Assembly: GCA_016938515.1 (NCBI GenBank)
Contig: JAFGUM010000192.1
Location: 1 to 11,635, forward strand
Source of the DNA: Spirochaetales bacterium
GTDB lineage: Bacteria; Spirochaetota; Spirochaetia; Treponematales; UBA12059
Length of the DNA stretch: 11,635 bases
Direction: 5' to 3'
Below the pieces are notes generated by a model. The model saw only the letters and a list, made by a program, of their open reading frames with translations, had not been told where the DNA came from and made no database searches. The position numbers and the translations under genes were made by a program. Positions within the stretch are counted from its first letter, which is position 1. Every line of letters begins with the position of its first letter. This document shows positions 1 through 7,654 of this stretch, piece by piece.

Positions 1-1148
1 ACGGCGCTGCCTATAACGCCCGCTACATTTGGCCCCATCGCGTGCATCAGAAGGAAATTACCCGGGTCTTCCTTCTGTCCAACAACCTGCGACACTCGCG
101 CGGCCATGGGCACTGCAGAAACGCCTGCAGATCCAATGAGCGGGTTGATGGTTCCGTGCGCAAACACGTTCATGATCTTGCCCAGGAGCAACCCGGTTGC
201 CGTACCGCACGAAAAGGCAAACAGACCTAACACTATGATAAGCAGGGTCTGCGGTTGGAGGAATTTAGTCGCGCTCGCTGTAGCCCCGACGGAAACGCCC
301 AGAAAAATCGTCAGTATGTTGATAAGCTCGTTCTGCGCCGTGCTGGACAGTCGATTCGTTACGCCAGTTTCCCGAAACAGGTTGCCGAGCATCAGCGATC
401 CGACGAGCGGTACCGACGACGGGAGTATGAGTCCGATAAAGATGGTTGCCGCTATGGGAAACACGATTCGTTCGAGCTTGGTAACCTCGCGAAGCTGCGC
501 CATCCTGATAAGCCGCTCTTTTTTGGTCGTGAGCGCCTTCATGATGGGGGGCTGGATCATAGGCACGAGAGCCATGTACGAGTAAGCGGCAATTGCTATT
601 GGGCCGAGTAATTCCGGCTTTAGTTTGCTCGTAAGGTAAATGGCGGTAGGGCCGTCAGCTCCACCAATGATGCCGATGCTCGCCGCGGCTTTCAGGTCGA
701 AGCCGAGCGACGGGAACCACTGCCCCAGATAGTAGGCCAGAACGAATGGAATGAAAATGCCTACCTGCGCCGCCGCGCCCAGGAGCAAGCTCTTGGGGTT
801 GGCTATAAGCGGCCCAAAGTCAGTCATCGCGCCAACACCCAGGAATATGAGCGGTGGATAGATGCCAAACTTGACGCCGTAGTACAGGTAGTAGATGAGC
901 CCACCGGGCATACCGTCTTCACCAGCGCTGAAAATCCCCCCCAGAGGTAGATTTGTCAGCAGCATACCAAAGGCTATGGGCACGAGCAGCAGGGGCTCAA
1001 ATTTTTTGGCTATACCGAGGTACAAAAGAACGCAGGATACGGCTATCATGACGAGTTCCCCGGGTATGAAGCCGAGTATCATCATCTCGCTCCCTGCGAA
1101 GCCCGCGTACCCGGAGCTTCTTAAAAATTCCAGTATGTTTTGCCACAT
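1..1148 (-). CDS. mmdB: Methylmalonyl-CoA decarboxylase beta subunit, Na+-translocating (partial at 3' end)
   Basis: Membrane subunit of the biotin-dependent Na+-pumping decarboxylases (OadB/MmdB/GcdB family). It decarboxylates carboxybiotin and couples this to Na+ export. The start is ATG at 1148 ([10 protein letters not shown]). 382 codons are visible and the last residues (GVIGSA) lie close to the usual family C-terminus, so probably only one or two dozen residues are missing. Many hydrophobic segments span the protein. Family signatures are present: [10 protein letters not shown] at 162-171, [13 protein letters not shown] at 335-347 and [10 protein letters not shown] at 372-381. Residues recalled as important in Klebsiella OadB (D203, Y229, N373, G377, S382, R389, N412) all find identical residues here at a constant offset of 38 (D165, Y191, N335, G339, S344, R351, N374). 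The gene lies 22 bp after mmdC, behind a G-rich stretch with no clear Shine-Dalgarno. Beta subunits of oxaloacetate, glutaconyl-CoA and methylmalonyl-CoA decarboxylases are nearly alike; the methylmalonyl assignment rests on the neighbours. Confidence 0.95.
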   Translation of the reverse strand, partial: MWQNILEFLRSSGYAGFAGSEMMILGFIPGELVMIAVSCVLLYLGIAKKFEPLLLVPIAFGMLLTNLPLGGIFSAGEDGMPGGLIYYLYYGVKFGIYPPLIFLGVGAMTDFGPLIANPKSLLLGAAAQVGIFIPFVLAYYLGQWFPSLGFDLKAAASIGIIGGADGPTAIYLTSKLKPELLGPIAIAAYSYMALVPMIQPPIMKALTTKKERLIRMAQLREVTKLERIVFPIAATIFIGLILPSSVPLVGSLMLGNLFRETGVTNRLSSTAQNELINILTIFLGVSVGATASATKFLQPQTLLIIVLGLFAFSCGTATGLLLGKIMNVFAHGTINPLIGSAGVSAVPMAARVSQVVGQKEDPGNFLLMHAMGPNVAGVIGSA

Positions 1149-1170
1149 ACGCTATACCGCCGCCCCCCGC

Positions 1171-1557
1171 CTACGAGAGGTCGACCATCGGGTCGCCTGT
1201 GTTTACCGTAGAACCGGACTGTACGCGGATAGCAGCCACAACGCCGTCAGAAGGCGACGTTATCTCGTTCTCCATCTTCATCGCTTCGAGTATCAGAAGA
1301 ACGTCGCCGCGCCGTACCGCCTGGCCAGCGGCTACCTTGAGTGACAGTACCGTGCCGGGCATGGGCGCTTTTACCGTAGCCGCTCCTCCAGAAGCAGCCG
1401 GTGCGGCAGCAGAAGCAGCCGGTGCTGCCGCGGGGGTCTGTGCTGCGGGCGCGGGTGCGGCCACCATCTGGGGAGCCGCGGATCCAGCGGTGCCAATTTC
1501 CTCGACGCCAACATCGTATGACTGGCCGTTGACCGTAACTCTGTATTTCTTGACCAT
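1171..1557 (-). CDS. mmdC: Biotin carboxyl carrier subunit of methylmalonyl-CoA decarboxylase (gamma)
   Basis: A 128-aa biotin carrier that moves the carboxyl group from MmdA to the membrane subunit MmdB. The N-terminus (1-22, MVKKYRVTVNGQSYDVGVEE) is the short beta-strand region seen in MmdC/GcdC/PccX proteins. An Ala/Pro-rich flexible linker follows (about 24-60). The biotinyl domain occupies 61-128, with the canonical EAMKMEN motif at 91-97, making K94 the predicted biotinylation site. Upstream APMPG (64-68) is also typical. The start has a good Shine-Dalgarno (AAGGAGA) a few bases upstream. It lies between mmdD (34 bp gap) and mmdB (22 bp gap). The linker DNA contains a 21-bp tandem repeat. 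A separate biotin ligase is needed and none is seen in the window. It could also serve the OadA/5S-like carboxyltransferase at the right end. Confidence 0.95.
   Translation of the reverse strand: MVKKYRVTVNGQSYDVGVEEIGTAGSAAPQMVAAPAPAAQTPAAAPAASAAAPAASGGAATVKAPMPGTVLSLKVAAGQAVRRGDVLLILEAMKMENEITSPSDGVVAAIRVQSGSTVNTGDPMVDLS
1390..1431. repeat. Two-copy 21-bp tandem repeat in the mmdC linker
   Basis: Copy 1 (1390-1410) and copy 2 (1411-1431) agree at 19 of 21 positions; both begin AGAAGCAGCCGGTGC on the plus strand. The period is seven codons, so it adds or removes AAPAAS-type units in the flexible Ala/Pro linker without shifting frame. Linker length in biotin carriers tolerates such changes. 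Confidence 0.8.
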
Positions 1558-1591
1558 GACTATCTCCTTGTATGCTGGTGCGTAGCGCGGC

Positions 1592-1900
1592 TCACGCGCG
1601 GTCTACGTGACCCCAGACGGGGGTATTGAATCCTGAACGCTCTATCGAGGCTATCCTAAGCGACGACGATGCAACTCCTCTGGCGGCTGCGATAGCCGCG
1701 ACTATCGCGGCTACAACAGCCGGTTCGACGCCGGTGCTCAGGGCTGGCTGCACTGATTGCACGGGTGCTGGAGCCGGTTTCTCTTTCCTGACGAACAGGA
1801 ACTTGAAAACGCCTATCATCAGCACGAGCGATATCAGGCAGATGAACACGATAGAGATGCCAATTATGACGATGGTCCACATTTCAGACGATGTTTCCAT
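1592..1900 (-). CDS. mmdD: Methylmalonyl-CoA decarboxylase delta subunit (OadG-type small membrane subunit)
   Basis: A 102-aa OadG/MmdD-type protein that anchors and assembles the decarboxylase at the membrane. One hydrophobic helix is predicted at about 8-36 (MWTIVIIGISIVF and on), followed by FLFVRKEK, a Pro/Ala-rich stretch (42-75) and a C-terminal signature GFNTPVWG (90-97) typical of this family. The start is ATG at 1900, not the longer upstream possibility at 1963: a GAGG sits 8 bases before it, overlapping the mmdA stop, and the extra residues would be a shadow of the mmdA 3' end. It follows mmdA by 10 bp, so translation is probably coupled. No separate mmdE-like epsilon subunit is seen. 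Confidence 0.92.
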   Translation of the reverse strand: METSSEMWTIVIIGISIVFICLISLVLMIGVFKFLFVRKEKPAPAPVQSVQPALSTGVEPAVVAAIVAAIAAARGVASSSLRIASIERSGFNTPVWGHVDRA

Positions 1901-1910
1901 CAGTTCAACC

Positions 1911-3455
1911 TCACAGTGGCGTGTTGCCGTGCTTCTTGGCGGGGCGGGTTTCACGCTTGCCAAGGAGCATGGTCAACGCCGACGCCAGTCGTGCGCGCGT
2001 TTCAGCCGGATCTATAACGTCGTCGACGTATCCGCGAGCCGCAGCCTTATACGGATTTGCAAAATTGTGCTTGTATTCCTCTATCTTTTCCTTGCGCATG
2101 GCAGTCGGATCCGCGGCTTCCTCAATATCTTTCTTGAAGATGATGTTGGCGGCTCCTTCTGGCCCCATAACCGCGATTTCTGCGCTCGGCCACGCGAACA
2201 CCTGATCCGCTCCGAGGTGGCGAGAACACATCGCTATGTACGCCCCTCCGTAAGCCTTGCGAACGATGACGGTAAGTTTTGGTACGGTAGCTTCTGAGTA
2301 CGCGTACAGAAGCTTGGCGCCATGGCGGATAATGCCGCCGTGCTCCTGGCCAACTCCTGGCAAATAACCAGCAGTATCGGAGAACGTTACCAGGGGAATA
2401 TTAAAGGAATCACAGAAGCGGATAAATCCGCTGGCCTTGTCGGAAGCGTTGATATCCAGCACGCCGGCGAGAACTTTTGGCTGGTTGGCTACGACACCCA
2501 CCGTTCGGCCACCAAGCCTCGCAAAACAGGTTACGATGTTCTTGGCGTACAGCGGCTGTATCTCGTAATAGGCGCCGTCATCAAACACCTGCTGTATCAC
2601 GTCACGTATATCGTACGGCTTGTTGGGAGAATCAGGGATGATATCAACGAGCGCGGGACACGAGCGCGTCAGCTCATCGCTGGTAGCAACCAGTGGGACG
2701 TCCTCTATGTTGTTGGAAGGCAAGTAGGAAATAAGCGCGCGAACGCCGGCGATGGTCGCGGCTTCATCGTCGAACATCAGGCTAGAACAACCTGACACTT
2801 CGCTATGAACGCGGGCTCCGCCTAGAGCCTCGGCGCTTACGTCCTCTCCGGTTACCGCCTTTATAACCTGCGGGCCAGTTATGAACATGTTGGAGGTCTT
2901 GTCCACCATCACGGTAAAGTCGGTGAGGGCGGGAGAATATACCGCTCCACCCGCGCAAGGGCCCATGATTACGGAAATCTGCGGAATGACACCGGAGGCG
3001 AGCGTATTCCGGTAAAAAATATTACCATAGCCAAAAAGTGCGTCTACGCCTTCCTGTATGCGCGCTCCACCGGAATCATTGATGCCTATAATAGGGCAGC
3101 CAACCTTCATGGCCATATCCATGGCCTTGCATATCTTGGCCGCGTGCATCTCTCCGAGCGATCCGCCAATAACGGTAAAATCCTGCGCGAACAGGTACAC
3201 GAGCCGACCTTCTACCGTGCCATATCCTATGACCACGCCTTCTCCAGGCGCGTCGACGTCGGCCATTCCCAGATCCGTAGCACGATGTTCCACGAAGGCG
3301 TCAATCTCTACGAAGGTTCCCGGATCGAGGAATGCTTCAATTCTCTCGCGGGCGGTCATCTTTCCCTTGTCGTGCTGGGCGGCAACCCGCTTTGGACCTC
3401 CGCCCGCCGTTATCCGGCCGCGTCGTTCCTCCAGCTCCTTCAGCTTAGCTTCCAT
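1911..3455 (-). CDS. mmdA: Methylmalonyl-CoA decarboxylase alpha subunit (carboxyltransferase)
   Basis: A 514-aa carboxyltransferase of the MmdA / propionyl-CoA carboxylase beta / transcarboxylase 12S family. It takes the carboxyl group from (S)-methylmalonyl-CoA and passes it to biotin on MmdC, releasing propionyl-CoA. Two crotonase-fold halves are visible. The N-terminal half has GINDSGGARIQEG (124-136) and GPCAGGAVYSPAL (165-177). The C-terminal half has FSDTAGYLPGVGQEHGG (358-374) and VRKAYGGAYIAM (398-409). These Gly-rich loops form the acyl-CoA and biotin oxyanion holes in the family. The C-terminus KKHGNTPL is typical of decarboxylase alpha subunits. ATG at 3455 is preceded by GGAG 8 bases away. 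The gene lies 45 bp after mce, the widest gap in the operon. Sequence alone does not separate decarboxylase from carboxylase or transcarboxylase roles; co-transcribed mmdD, mmdC and mmdB make the Na+ pump much the most likely. Confidence 0.95.
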   Translation of the reverse strand: MEAKLKELEERRGRITAGGGPKRVAAQHDKGKMTARERIEAFLDPGTFVEIDAFVEHRATDLGMADVDAPGEGVVIGYGTVEGRLVYLFAQDFTVIGGSLGEMHAAKICKAMDMAMKVGCPIIGINDSGGARIQEGVDALFGYGNIFYRNTLASGVIPQISVIMGPCAGGAVYSPALTDFTVMVDKTSNMFITGPQVIKAVTGEDVSAEALGGARVHSEVSGCSSLMFDDEAATIAGVRALISYLPSNNIEDVPLVATSDELTRSCPALVDIIPDSPNKPYDIRDVIQQVFDDGAYYEIQPLYAKNIVTCFARLGGRTVGVVANQPKVLAGVLDINASDKASGFIRFCDSFNIPLVTFSDTAGYLPGVGQEHGGIIRHGAKLLYAYSEATVPKLTVIVRKAYGGAYIAMCSRHLGADQVFAWPSAEIAVMGPEGAANIIFKKDIEEAADPTAMRKEKIEEYKHNFANPYKAAARGYVDDVIDPAETRARLASALTMLLGKRETRPAKKHGNTPL

Positions 3456-3475
3456 AGTGGTTACTCCATATCCGT

Positions 3476-3504
3476 ACTAAAAAAATAGACTTATGCACTG
3501 TCAG
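3476..3504 (-). promoter_or_regulatory. Weak internal promoter candidate before mmdA
   Basis: In the longest gap of the operon, read on the minus strand, CTGACA (3499-3504, 5 of 6 to TTGACA) and TTTAGT (3476-3481, 4 of 6 to TATAAT) are 17 bp apart. It would start transcripts about 15 bases upstream of the mmdA start codon, leaving the GGAG ribosome site intact. Match quality is modest and chance is a real alternative. Confidence 0.2.
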
Positions 3505-3902
3505 TCCCGTTGGCACAGTTCTATCAGAACACCGTTGGTCGCTTTAGGGTGCAAGAATGCTATCTTCGCGCCACCGGCTCCGTAGCGCGGTTTCTCGTCT
3601 ATAAGCCTGATACCCTTGGCTTTGAGCTCCGCGAGAGCTGCTTCTATGTCGTCTACCCTGAAGGCTATATGCTGTATCCCCTGTCCCCTTGACTCGATAA
3701 ACTTGCCGATGGGTCCGTCGGGAGCTGTGCTCTCCAGCAGCTCTATTTCTGTTTCTCCGAGTGGCAGAAAGGCGGTTTTTACTTTCTGCTCCTCTACTGT
3801 TTCTGTCCCGTGCAGCGTCATGCCGAGAGCGTCGGTATACAGTTTCAAAGACTCTTCCAGGCTTGATACGGCTATGCCGATGTGATCAACCTTGACGACC
3901 AT
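3501..3902 (-). CDS. mce: Methylmalonyl-CoA epimerase
   Basis: A 133-aa epimerase of the vicinal-oxygen-chelate (glyoxalase/bleomycin) superfamily. It interconverts (R)- and (S)-methylmalonyl-CoA, needed because the mutase makes the R form while the decarboxylase uses the S form. Two beta-alpha-beta modules are visible: DHIGIAVSSLEESLKLY (6-22) and IQHIAFRVDDIEAAL (76-90). Likely metal ligands are H7, H78 and E128, with E54 in the remaining strand position; E38 or a neighbour in VEEQ is a candidate general base. FLHPK (116-120) and GVLIEL (124-129) are typical of bacterial epimerases. The start has an excellent Shine-Dalgarno (AAGGAGGAAT). It lies 29 bp after meaB and 45 bp before mmdA, exactly between the mutase and decarboxylase steps it links. 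Confidence 0.95.
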   Translation of the reverse strand: MVVKVDHIGIAVSSLEESLKLYTDALGMTLHGTETVEEQKVKTAFLPLGETEIELLESTAPDGPIGKFIESRGQGIQHIAFRVDDIEAALAELKAKGIRLIDEKPRYGAGGAKIAFLHPKATNGVLIELCQRD

Positions 3903-3931
3903 TCTATTCCTCCTTAAGAGAGTACGGCACC

Positions 3932-5029
3932 CTACGCCTGAACGAGTGCGCTTTCCAGCGTATCGAGCGCGTCATAAAAGTCAATGCGTTTGTCAAGAAC
4001 AGAACGCGCCAGCTCGCTTAGAGAACCCTTGCGCTCGTCCTGTTCGAGCTTGGCGAGGACGCGTTCTGCCGCGGCTCGCCCCAGTTCCCATGATAGGTTC
4101 TCTTCTCGCCGCAACCGTAAAAAACCTGTAGCCACGAGCGTCGCTTCATGAGCTTTTATTTCCTGAACCAGCTCTTCAACACCAACACCCGTCTCGGCGA
4201 CGGTGGATACAACCGGGGGTATTTCAAGCCCTGGATGCACCGACATCTGGCTGGTTACGTGGTGAGAAACACCCTCATCTGAGGCTGCTACGCTCGTATG
4301 GTCGCCTTCCAGGGGGCGTGGAGCAGGTTTGAGAGCGGCTCGAGCAGTGTACAGATCTGAAAATCTCGTTACCGCCCCGTTGAGTACCGCTGTTTCGAGC
4401 ATGGCACGAATTTCCCGCGTCACGCGCTCGGCTCCGTCATGATCTGCCTTGTTTACGCAGAACACGTCACCTATCTCCATTACTCCCGCTTTTATGGCCT
4501 GTATATCGTCACCAAGCCCTGGCACGGAAACCAGCACGACAGTATCGGCTATGCGTACGATGTCTACCTCAGACTGACCAACGCCGACGGTTTCTATTAT
4601 AACGTCGTCGTAACCCGCCGCATCCAGCACCCTCGACGCTTCCGATACGGCGCGCGAAAGGCCACCGAGGTGTCCTCTCGTCGCCAGGCTTCGGATATAG
4701 ACGCCTTCATCTACGGCGTGGCGCTGCATGCGTATTCTGTCACCAAGTATTGCGCCGCCGGTAAATGGGCTGGATGGATCAACGGCAAGAACAGCAACGC
4801 GCCTGCCGCGTTCCCGCAGCAGGCCGACTATTTTGTCTGTCAGCGTGCTCTTGCCTGCGCCGGGCGGCCCGGTAATACCAACCACGTGAGCCTTCCCGGC
4901 GTATTCGTGAAGCGCTTTGAGCACGACAAGTCGCGATTCATCTTCACGCTCTACCATGCTTATAAGCCGAGCGGTCGCGCGTGGGTCTCCGGCGCGGACT
5001 CGCGCGACAAAATCGGCGGTTTCTTCCAC
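3932..5029 (-). CDS. meaB: MeaB-type GTPase, methylmalonyl-CoA mutase chaperone
   Basis: A 365-aa G3E-type GTPase (MeaB/ArgK/YgfD family) that loads and protects adenosylcobalamin in methylmalonyl-CoA mutase. Visible motifs are the P-loop GPPGAGKST (54-62), DPSSPFTGGAILGDR (84-98, the family switch region), ETVGVGQSE (146-154) and NKAD (193-196) for guanine specificity. The C-terminal helical dimerisation arm is present (about 300-365). GTG at 5029 is chosen: it gives the usual N-terminal helix (FVARVRAGDPRATARLISMVE) and lies 3 bp after the small-subunit stop, suggesting translational coupling since no strong Shine-Dalgarno is seen. The protein is longer than the usual roughly 310-330 aa because of about 45-50 extra residues at 215-265, between NKAD and the PPVVSTVAETGVGVEEL segment. 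All core GTPase motifs are intact, so it is probably functional. Confidence 0.95.
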   Translation of the reverse strand: MEETADFVARVRAGDPRATARLISMVEREDESRLVVLKALHEYAGKAHVVGITGPPGAGKSTLTDKIVGLLRERGRRVAVLAVDPSSPFTGGAILGDRIRMQRHAVDEGVYIRSLATRGHLGGLSRAVSEASRVLDAAGYDDVIIETVGVGQSEVDIVRIADTVVLVSVPGLGDDIQAIKAGVMEIGDVFCVNKADHDGAERVTREIRAMLETAVLNGAVTRFSDLYTARAALKPAPRPLEGDHTSVAASDEGVSHHVTSQMSVHPGLEIPPVVSTVAETGVGVEELVQEIKAHEATLVATGFLRLRREENLSWELGRAAAERVLAKLEQDERKGSLSELARSVLDKRIDFYDALDTLESALVQA

Positions 5030-5032
5030 GAC

Positions 5033-5434
5033 TCAGCTACCGCGTTTCAGATTGCCCTTGATAAACGCTACAATTTCTGATGTGGGAGACCCCGGGGTAA
5101 AAACACCGGCAATTCCCGCGGCCTTGAGGCCGGGTATGTCGTCATCAGGGATGACACCGCCACCGATGACGAGAACGTCATCAATGTTCTTCTCGCGGAG
5201 CAACTCCATCACGCGCGGAAACAGGTGATTGTGCGCTCCAGACAAGATGCTCATAGCTATGACGTCTACGTCTTCCTGAATGGAAGCAGTAACGATCTGC
5301 TCGGGAGTCTGCCTCAAGCCGGTGTAGACGACCTCCATGCCCGCGTCGCGAAGAGCGCGGGCTATTACCTTCGCGCCACGATCGTGGCCGTCTAGGCCTG
5401 GTTTGGCTACGAGTACGCGTATCTTACGTTCCAT
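5033..5434 (-). CDS. mcmA2: Methylmalonyl-CoA mutase small subunit (B12-binding domain)
   Basis: A 133-aa stand-alone cobalamin-binding subunit; it supplies the lower axial His to the cobalt and pairs with the 555-aa catalytic subunit encoded just upstream. The signature D-x-H-x-x-G is present as DGHDRG (15-20), with H17 as the cobalt ligand. SIL (62-64) and GGG (91-93) complete the base-off/His-on B12 pocket. The fold is Rossmann-like, with [13 protein letters not shown] first strand and a C-terminal helix ending KRGS. ATG at 5434 is used: AAGGTGGG lies just upstream, and the extension up to 5539 would only be a frame shadow of the large-subunit 3' end. It starts 13 bp after the large subunit stop and ends 3 bp before meaB. 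Small and large subunits as separate genes also occur in archaea and several anaerobic bacteria. Confidence 0.96.
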   Translation of the reverse strand: MERKIRVLVAKPGLDGHDRGAKVIARALRDAGMEVVYTGLRQTPEQIVTASIQEDVDVIAMSILSGAHNHLFPRVMELLREKNIDDVLVIGGGVIPDDDIPGLKAAGIAGVFTPGSPTSEIVAFIKGNLKRGS

Positions 5435-5447
5435 GGTAGTACCCACC

Positions 5448-7115
5448 TTACAGTATGACCTTCTGCTGGTATTCACCGAACACGCCACGCATGACGTCAC
5501 AAATCTCACCGAGCGTTGCGTACGCTTTGACGGCTTCAAGAATGGGAGGCATCAGGTTGCCCGAGCCTTCCGCGGCAATTTTAACATCGGCGAGCGTCTT
5601 TTGAACACGTTCGTTGTCGCGATTGGCCCTCAAATCATGTAGCTTCGCGGTTTGCTGGGCACCGATTATGGGATCCACACGCAAGAGACCTTTGGGTGGA
5701 GCTTCTTCAATCTGAAACTTGTTCATGCCCACTACTACCCGATCTCCCGATTCTATGTCCATCTGGTACGCGTACGCGGCATCCTGGATTTCCTGCTGGA
5801 CATAGCCACGCTCGATGGCTTTTACCGCACCGCCCATGTCGTCTATCGTCCGGATATACGCTTCAGCTTCGTTCTGGATGCGATCCGTCAGGCTCTCTAC
5901 ATAGTACGATCCTGCCAGCGGGTCGATAGTCTCGGTGGCACCCGATTCGTACGCGATTATCTGCTGTGTTCTGAGAGCAATGCGAACGGAATCTTCTGTT
6001 GGCAGCGCGAGGGCCTCGTCTCGAGAGTTCGTGTGCAGCGATTGCGTGCCGCCGAGCACCGCGGCGAGCGCCTGGATGGCGACGCGCACGATGTTGTTGT
6101 CGGGCTGCTGAGCCGTAAGGGTAGAACCGCCGGTCTGCGTATGGAACCGTAGCGAGAGGCTCTTGGGGCTCTTGGCTCCAAATCGCTCTTTCATCACTTT
6201 TGCCCATACGCGCCTGGCCGCCCTGAACTTGGCTACTTCTTCGAACAGGTCATTGTGCGCGTTGAAAAAGAATGAAAGGCGCGGCGCAAACGCGTCTACG
6301 TCAAGGCCGGCTTTTACCGCCGCGTCGACGTACGCGATGCCATCGGCGATGGTAAACGCGACCTCCTGGGAAGCGGTAGAACCAGCTTCCCTGATATGGT
6401 AGCCCGAGATGGAAATTGTGTTCCAGTTAGGCACATCTGTAGAACAGTACGCAAAAATATCGGTAATGAGCCGCATAGACGGCTCCGGCGGGAAAATGTA
6501 CGTGCCACGGGCGACGTACTCCTTGAGAATGTCGTTCTGAATCGTGCCTTCGAGTTTTGCAGCGGGAACGCCCTGTTTTTCCGCCACGGCGATATACATC
6601 GCGAGCAGCACAGAAGCTGGAGCGTTGATGGTCATCGACGTGGAAACCTTGTCCAGCGGTATGCCGTCGAAGAGTATTTCCATGTCGGCCAGCGAGTCTA
6701 TGGCGACGCCAACCTTGCCCACCTCCCCCTGCGAGAGCGGATGATCGGAGTCGTAGCCAATCTGCGTTGGCAGGTCGAAGGCGACAGACAGGCCCGTCGT
6801 TCCCTGCGCTAGCAGGTACTTGTAGCGTTTGTTGGATTCCTCTGCCGTAGAGAACCCGGCGTACTGCCGCATGGTCCAGAACCGGCCGCGGTACATGGTA
6901 TTCTGCACGCCACGCGTGTAGGGATATTCACCGGGAAAGCCAATTTCCTGGGTGTACTGCCTGTTCCCATCATCGAGCGGTGTATACAACCTTTTTACAG
7001 GCGATTTTGAGCCGGTGGTAAATTCTTTTTTTCGCTCTGAAAATTTTGACAGTGCTTTATCGACACCAGCCTCGTAGGCTTCCATTCCCGCCTTGAGATC
7101 ATCCATTTCGCTCAT
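5448..7115 (-). CDS. mcmA1: Methylmalonyl-CoA mutase large (catalytic) subunit
   Basis: A 555-aa catalytic subunit with the (beta/alpha)8 barrel, isomerising succinyl-CoA and (R)-methylmalonyl-CoA by a radical route with adenosylcobalamin. The substrate region reads [30 protein letters not shown] (segments 66-95), then [17 protein letters not shown] (108-124), [10 protein letters not shown] (191-200), [10 protein letters not shown] (237-246) and [15 protein letters not shown] (327-341). Aligning with Propionibacterium MutB from memory, Y85, R203 and H240 correspond to Y89, R207 and H244. Y89 and R207 hold the substrate carboxylate and are replaced by Phe and Gln in isobutyryl-CoA mutase, so this is a true methylmalonyl-CoA mutase. 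The barrel lacks the C-terminal B12 domain, which is the separate gene 13 bp downstream. The start ATG overlaps the korC stop (ATGA), tying mutase translation to the oxidoreductase that would supply succinyl-CoA. Confidence 0.97.
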   Translation of the reverse strand: MSEMDDLKAGMEAYEAGVDKALSKFSERKKEFTTGSKSPVKRLYTPLDDGNRQYTQEIGFPGEYPYTRGVQNTMYRGRFWTMRQYAGFSTAEESNKRYKYLLAQGTTGLSVAFDLPTQIGYDSDHPLSQGEVGKVGVAIDSLADMEILFDGIPLDKVSTSMTINAPASVLLAMYIAVAEKQGVPAAKLEGTIQNDILKEYVARGTYIFPPEPSMRLITDIFAYCSTDVPNWNTISISGYHIREAGSTASQEVAFTIADGIAYVDAAVKAGLDVDAFAPRLSFFFNAHNDLFEEVAKFRAARRVWAKVMKERFGAKSPKSLSLRFHTQTGGSTLTAQQPDNNIVRVAIQALAAVLGGTQSLHTNSRDEALALPTEDSVRIALRTQQIIAYESGATETIDPLAGSYYVESLTDRIQNEAEAYIRTIDDMGGAVKAIERGYVQQEIQDAAYAYQMDIESGDRVVVGMNKFQIEEAPPKGLLRVDPIIGAQQTAKLHDLRANRDNERVQKTLADVKIAAEGSGNLMPPILEAVKAYATLGEICDVMRGVFGEYQQKVIL

Positions 7116-7654
7116 ACCTGAGTCTCCCTCGCCTTCGAAGCGATCTCCAGGCCGGCCTTGAGCGCCTTTATGTTCAGCTCCTCCGTGCCCTTGGGCACGC
7201 GGTTGAGCACGGCTTTCTCAAGAGTCTCCGGCTTGACAATGCCGGAAACGCCACCGAGCACTCCCAGAGCCACAATGTTGGCAACGACCATTTTGCCGAT
7301 AACATCGGACGCTGTCGACAGTATGGGTACAGCCGTTGTCCGCGCCTTTATTTCCGGGTCGAGGGGTACAGAAGAGTCGACTATGATAAGCCCCTTGCCC
7401 ATGAGCTTTCCGTAGGTCTTGTACGCGTCAGCGGTAAGCGCCAGCAGGTAATCCGGGTCGGTTGCCTTGGGATAGTCTATGTCGGTTTCCGAGATGACTA
7501 CCTCGGCCTTGCTGGAGCCTCCCCGTGCTTCCGGTCCGTAACTCTGCGTCTGCACGGCGTTTTTATCATCGAGTATTGCCGCCTCGGCCAACACTATACC
7601 CGCCAGAAGGAGTCCCTGGCCTCCGGAGCCGCTTAGTCTGAATTCTGTGCGCAT
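7112..7654 (-). CDS. korC: 2-oxoacid:ferredoxin oxidoreductase gamma subunit
   Basis: A 180-aa gamma subunit of the pyruvate/2-oxoglutarate ferredoxin oxidoreductase family. It shows the opening GSGGQG (9-14), the family loop [10 protein letters not shown] (37-46) and VANIVALG (124-131). In the enzyme this domain contacts CoA and closes the active-site assembly. The start ATG at 7654 lies within the 3' end of korB, a 22-bp overlap; it gives the canonical N-terminus [24 protein letters not shown]-type sequence upstream serves as ribosome site. Its stop overlaps the start of the mutase large subunit by ATGA. Substrate (2-oxoglutarate, branched-chain 2-oxoacid) cannot be told from this subunit. 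Confidence 0.93.
   Translation of the reverse strand: MRTEFRLSGSGGQGLLLAGIVLAEAAILDDKNAVQTQSYGPEARGGSSKAEVVISETDIDYPKATDPDYLLALTADAYKTYGKLMGKGLIIVDSSVPLDPEIKARTTAVPILSTASDVIGKMVVANIVALGVLGGVSGIVKPETLEKAVLNRVPKGTEELNIKALKAGLEIASKARETQV

Noticed and set aside
1914..1920. GCCACTG on the minus strand, resembling the core of a B12 box
   Set aside because: It sits in the 3' end of mmdA coding sequence, too close to the mmdD start for a cobalamin riboswitch, and no other conserved parts are present. The 125-base operon leader also shows no B12 box.
1626..2297. 223-codon open frame on the plus strand
   Set aside because: It lies antisense to mmdD and the 3' half of mmdA, both with clear family motifs; its translation shows no domain and mixes low-complexity sequence.
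4439..5080. 213-codon open frame on the plus strand
   Set aside because: Antisense to meaB, whose GTPase motifs are all in place; the translation is not protein-like in any known family.
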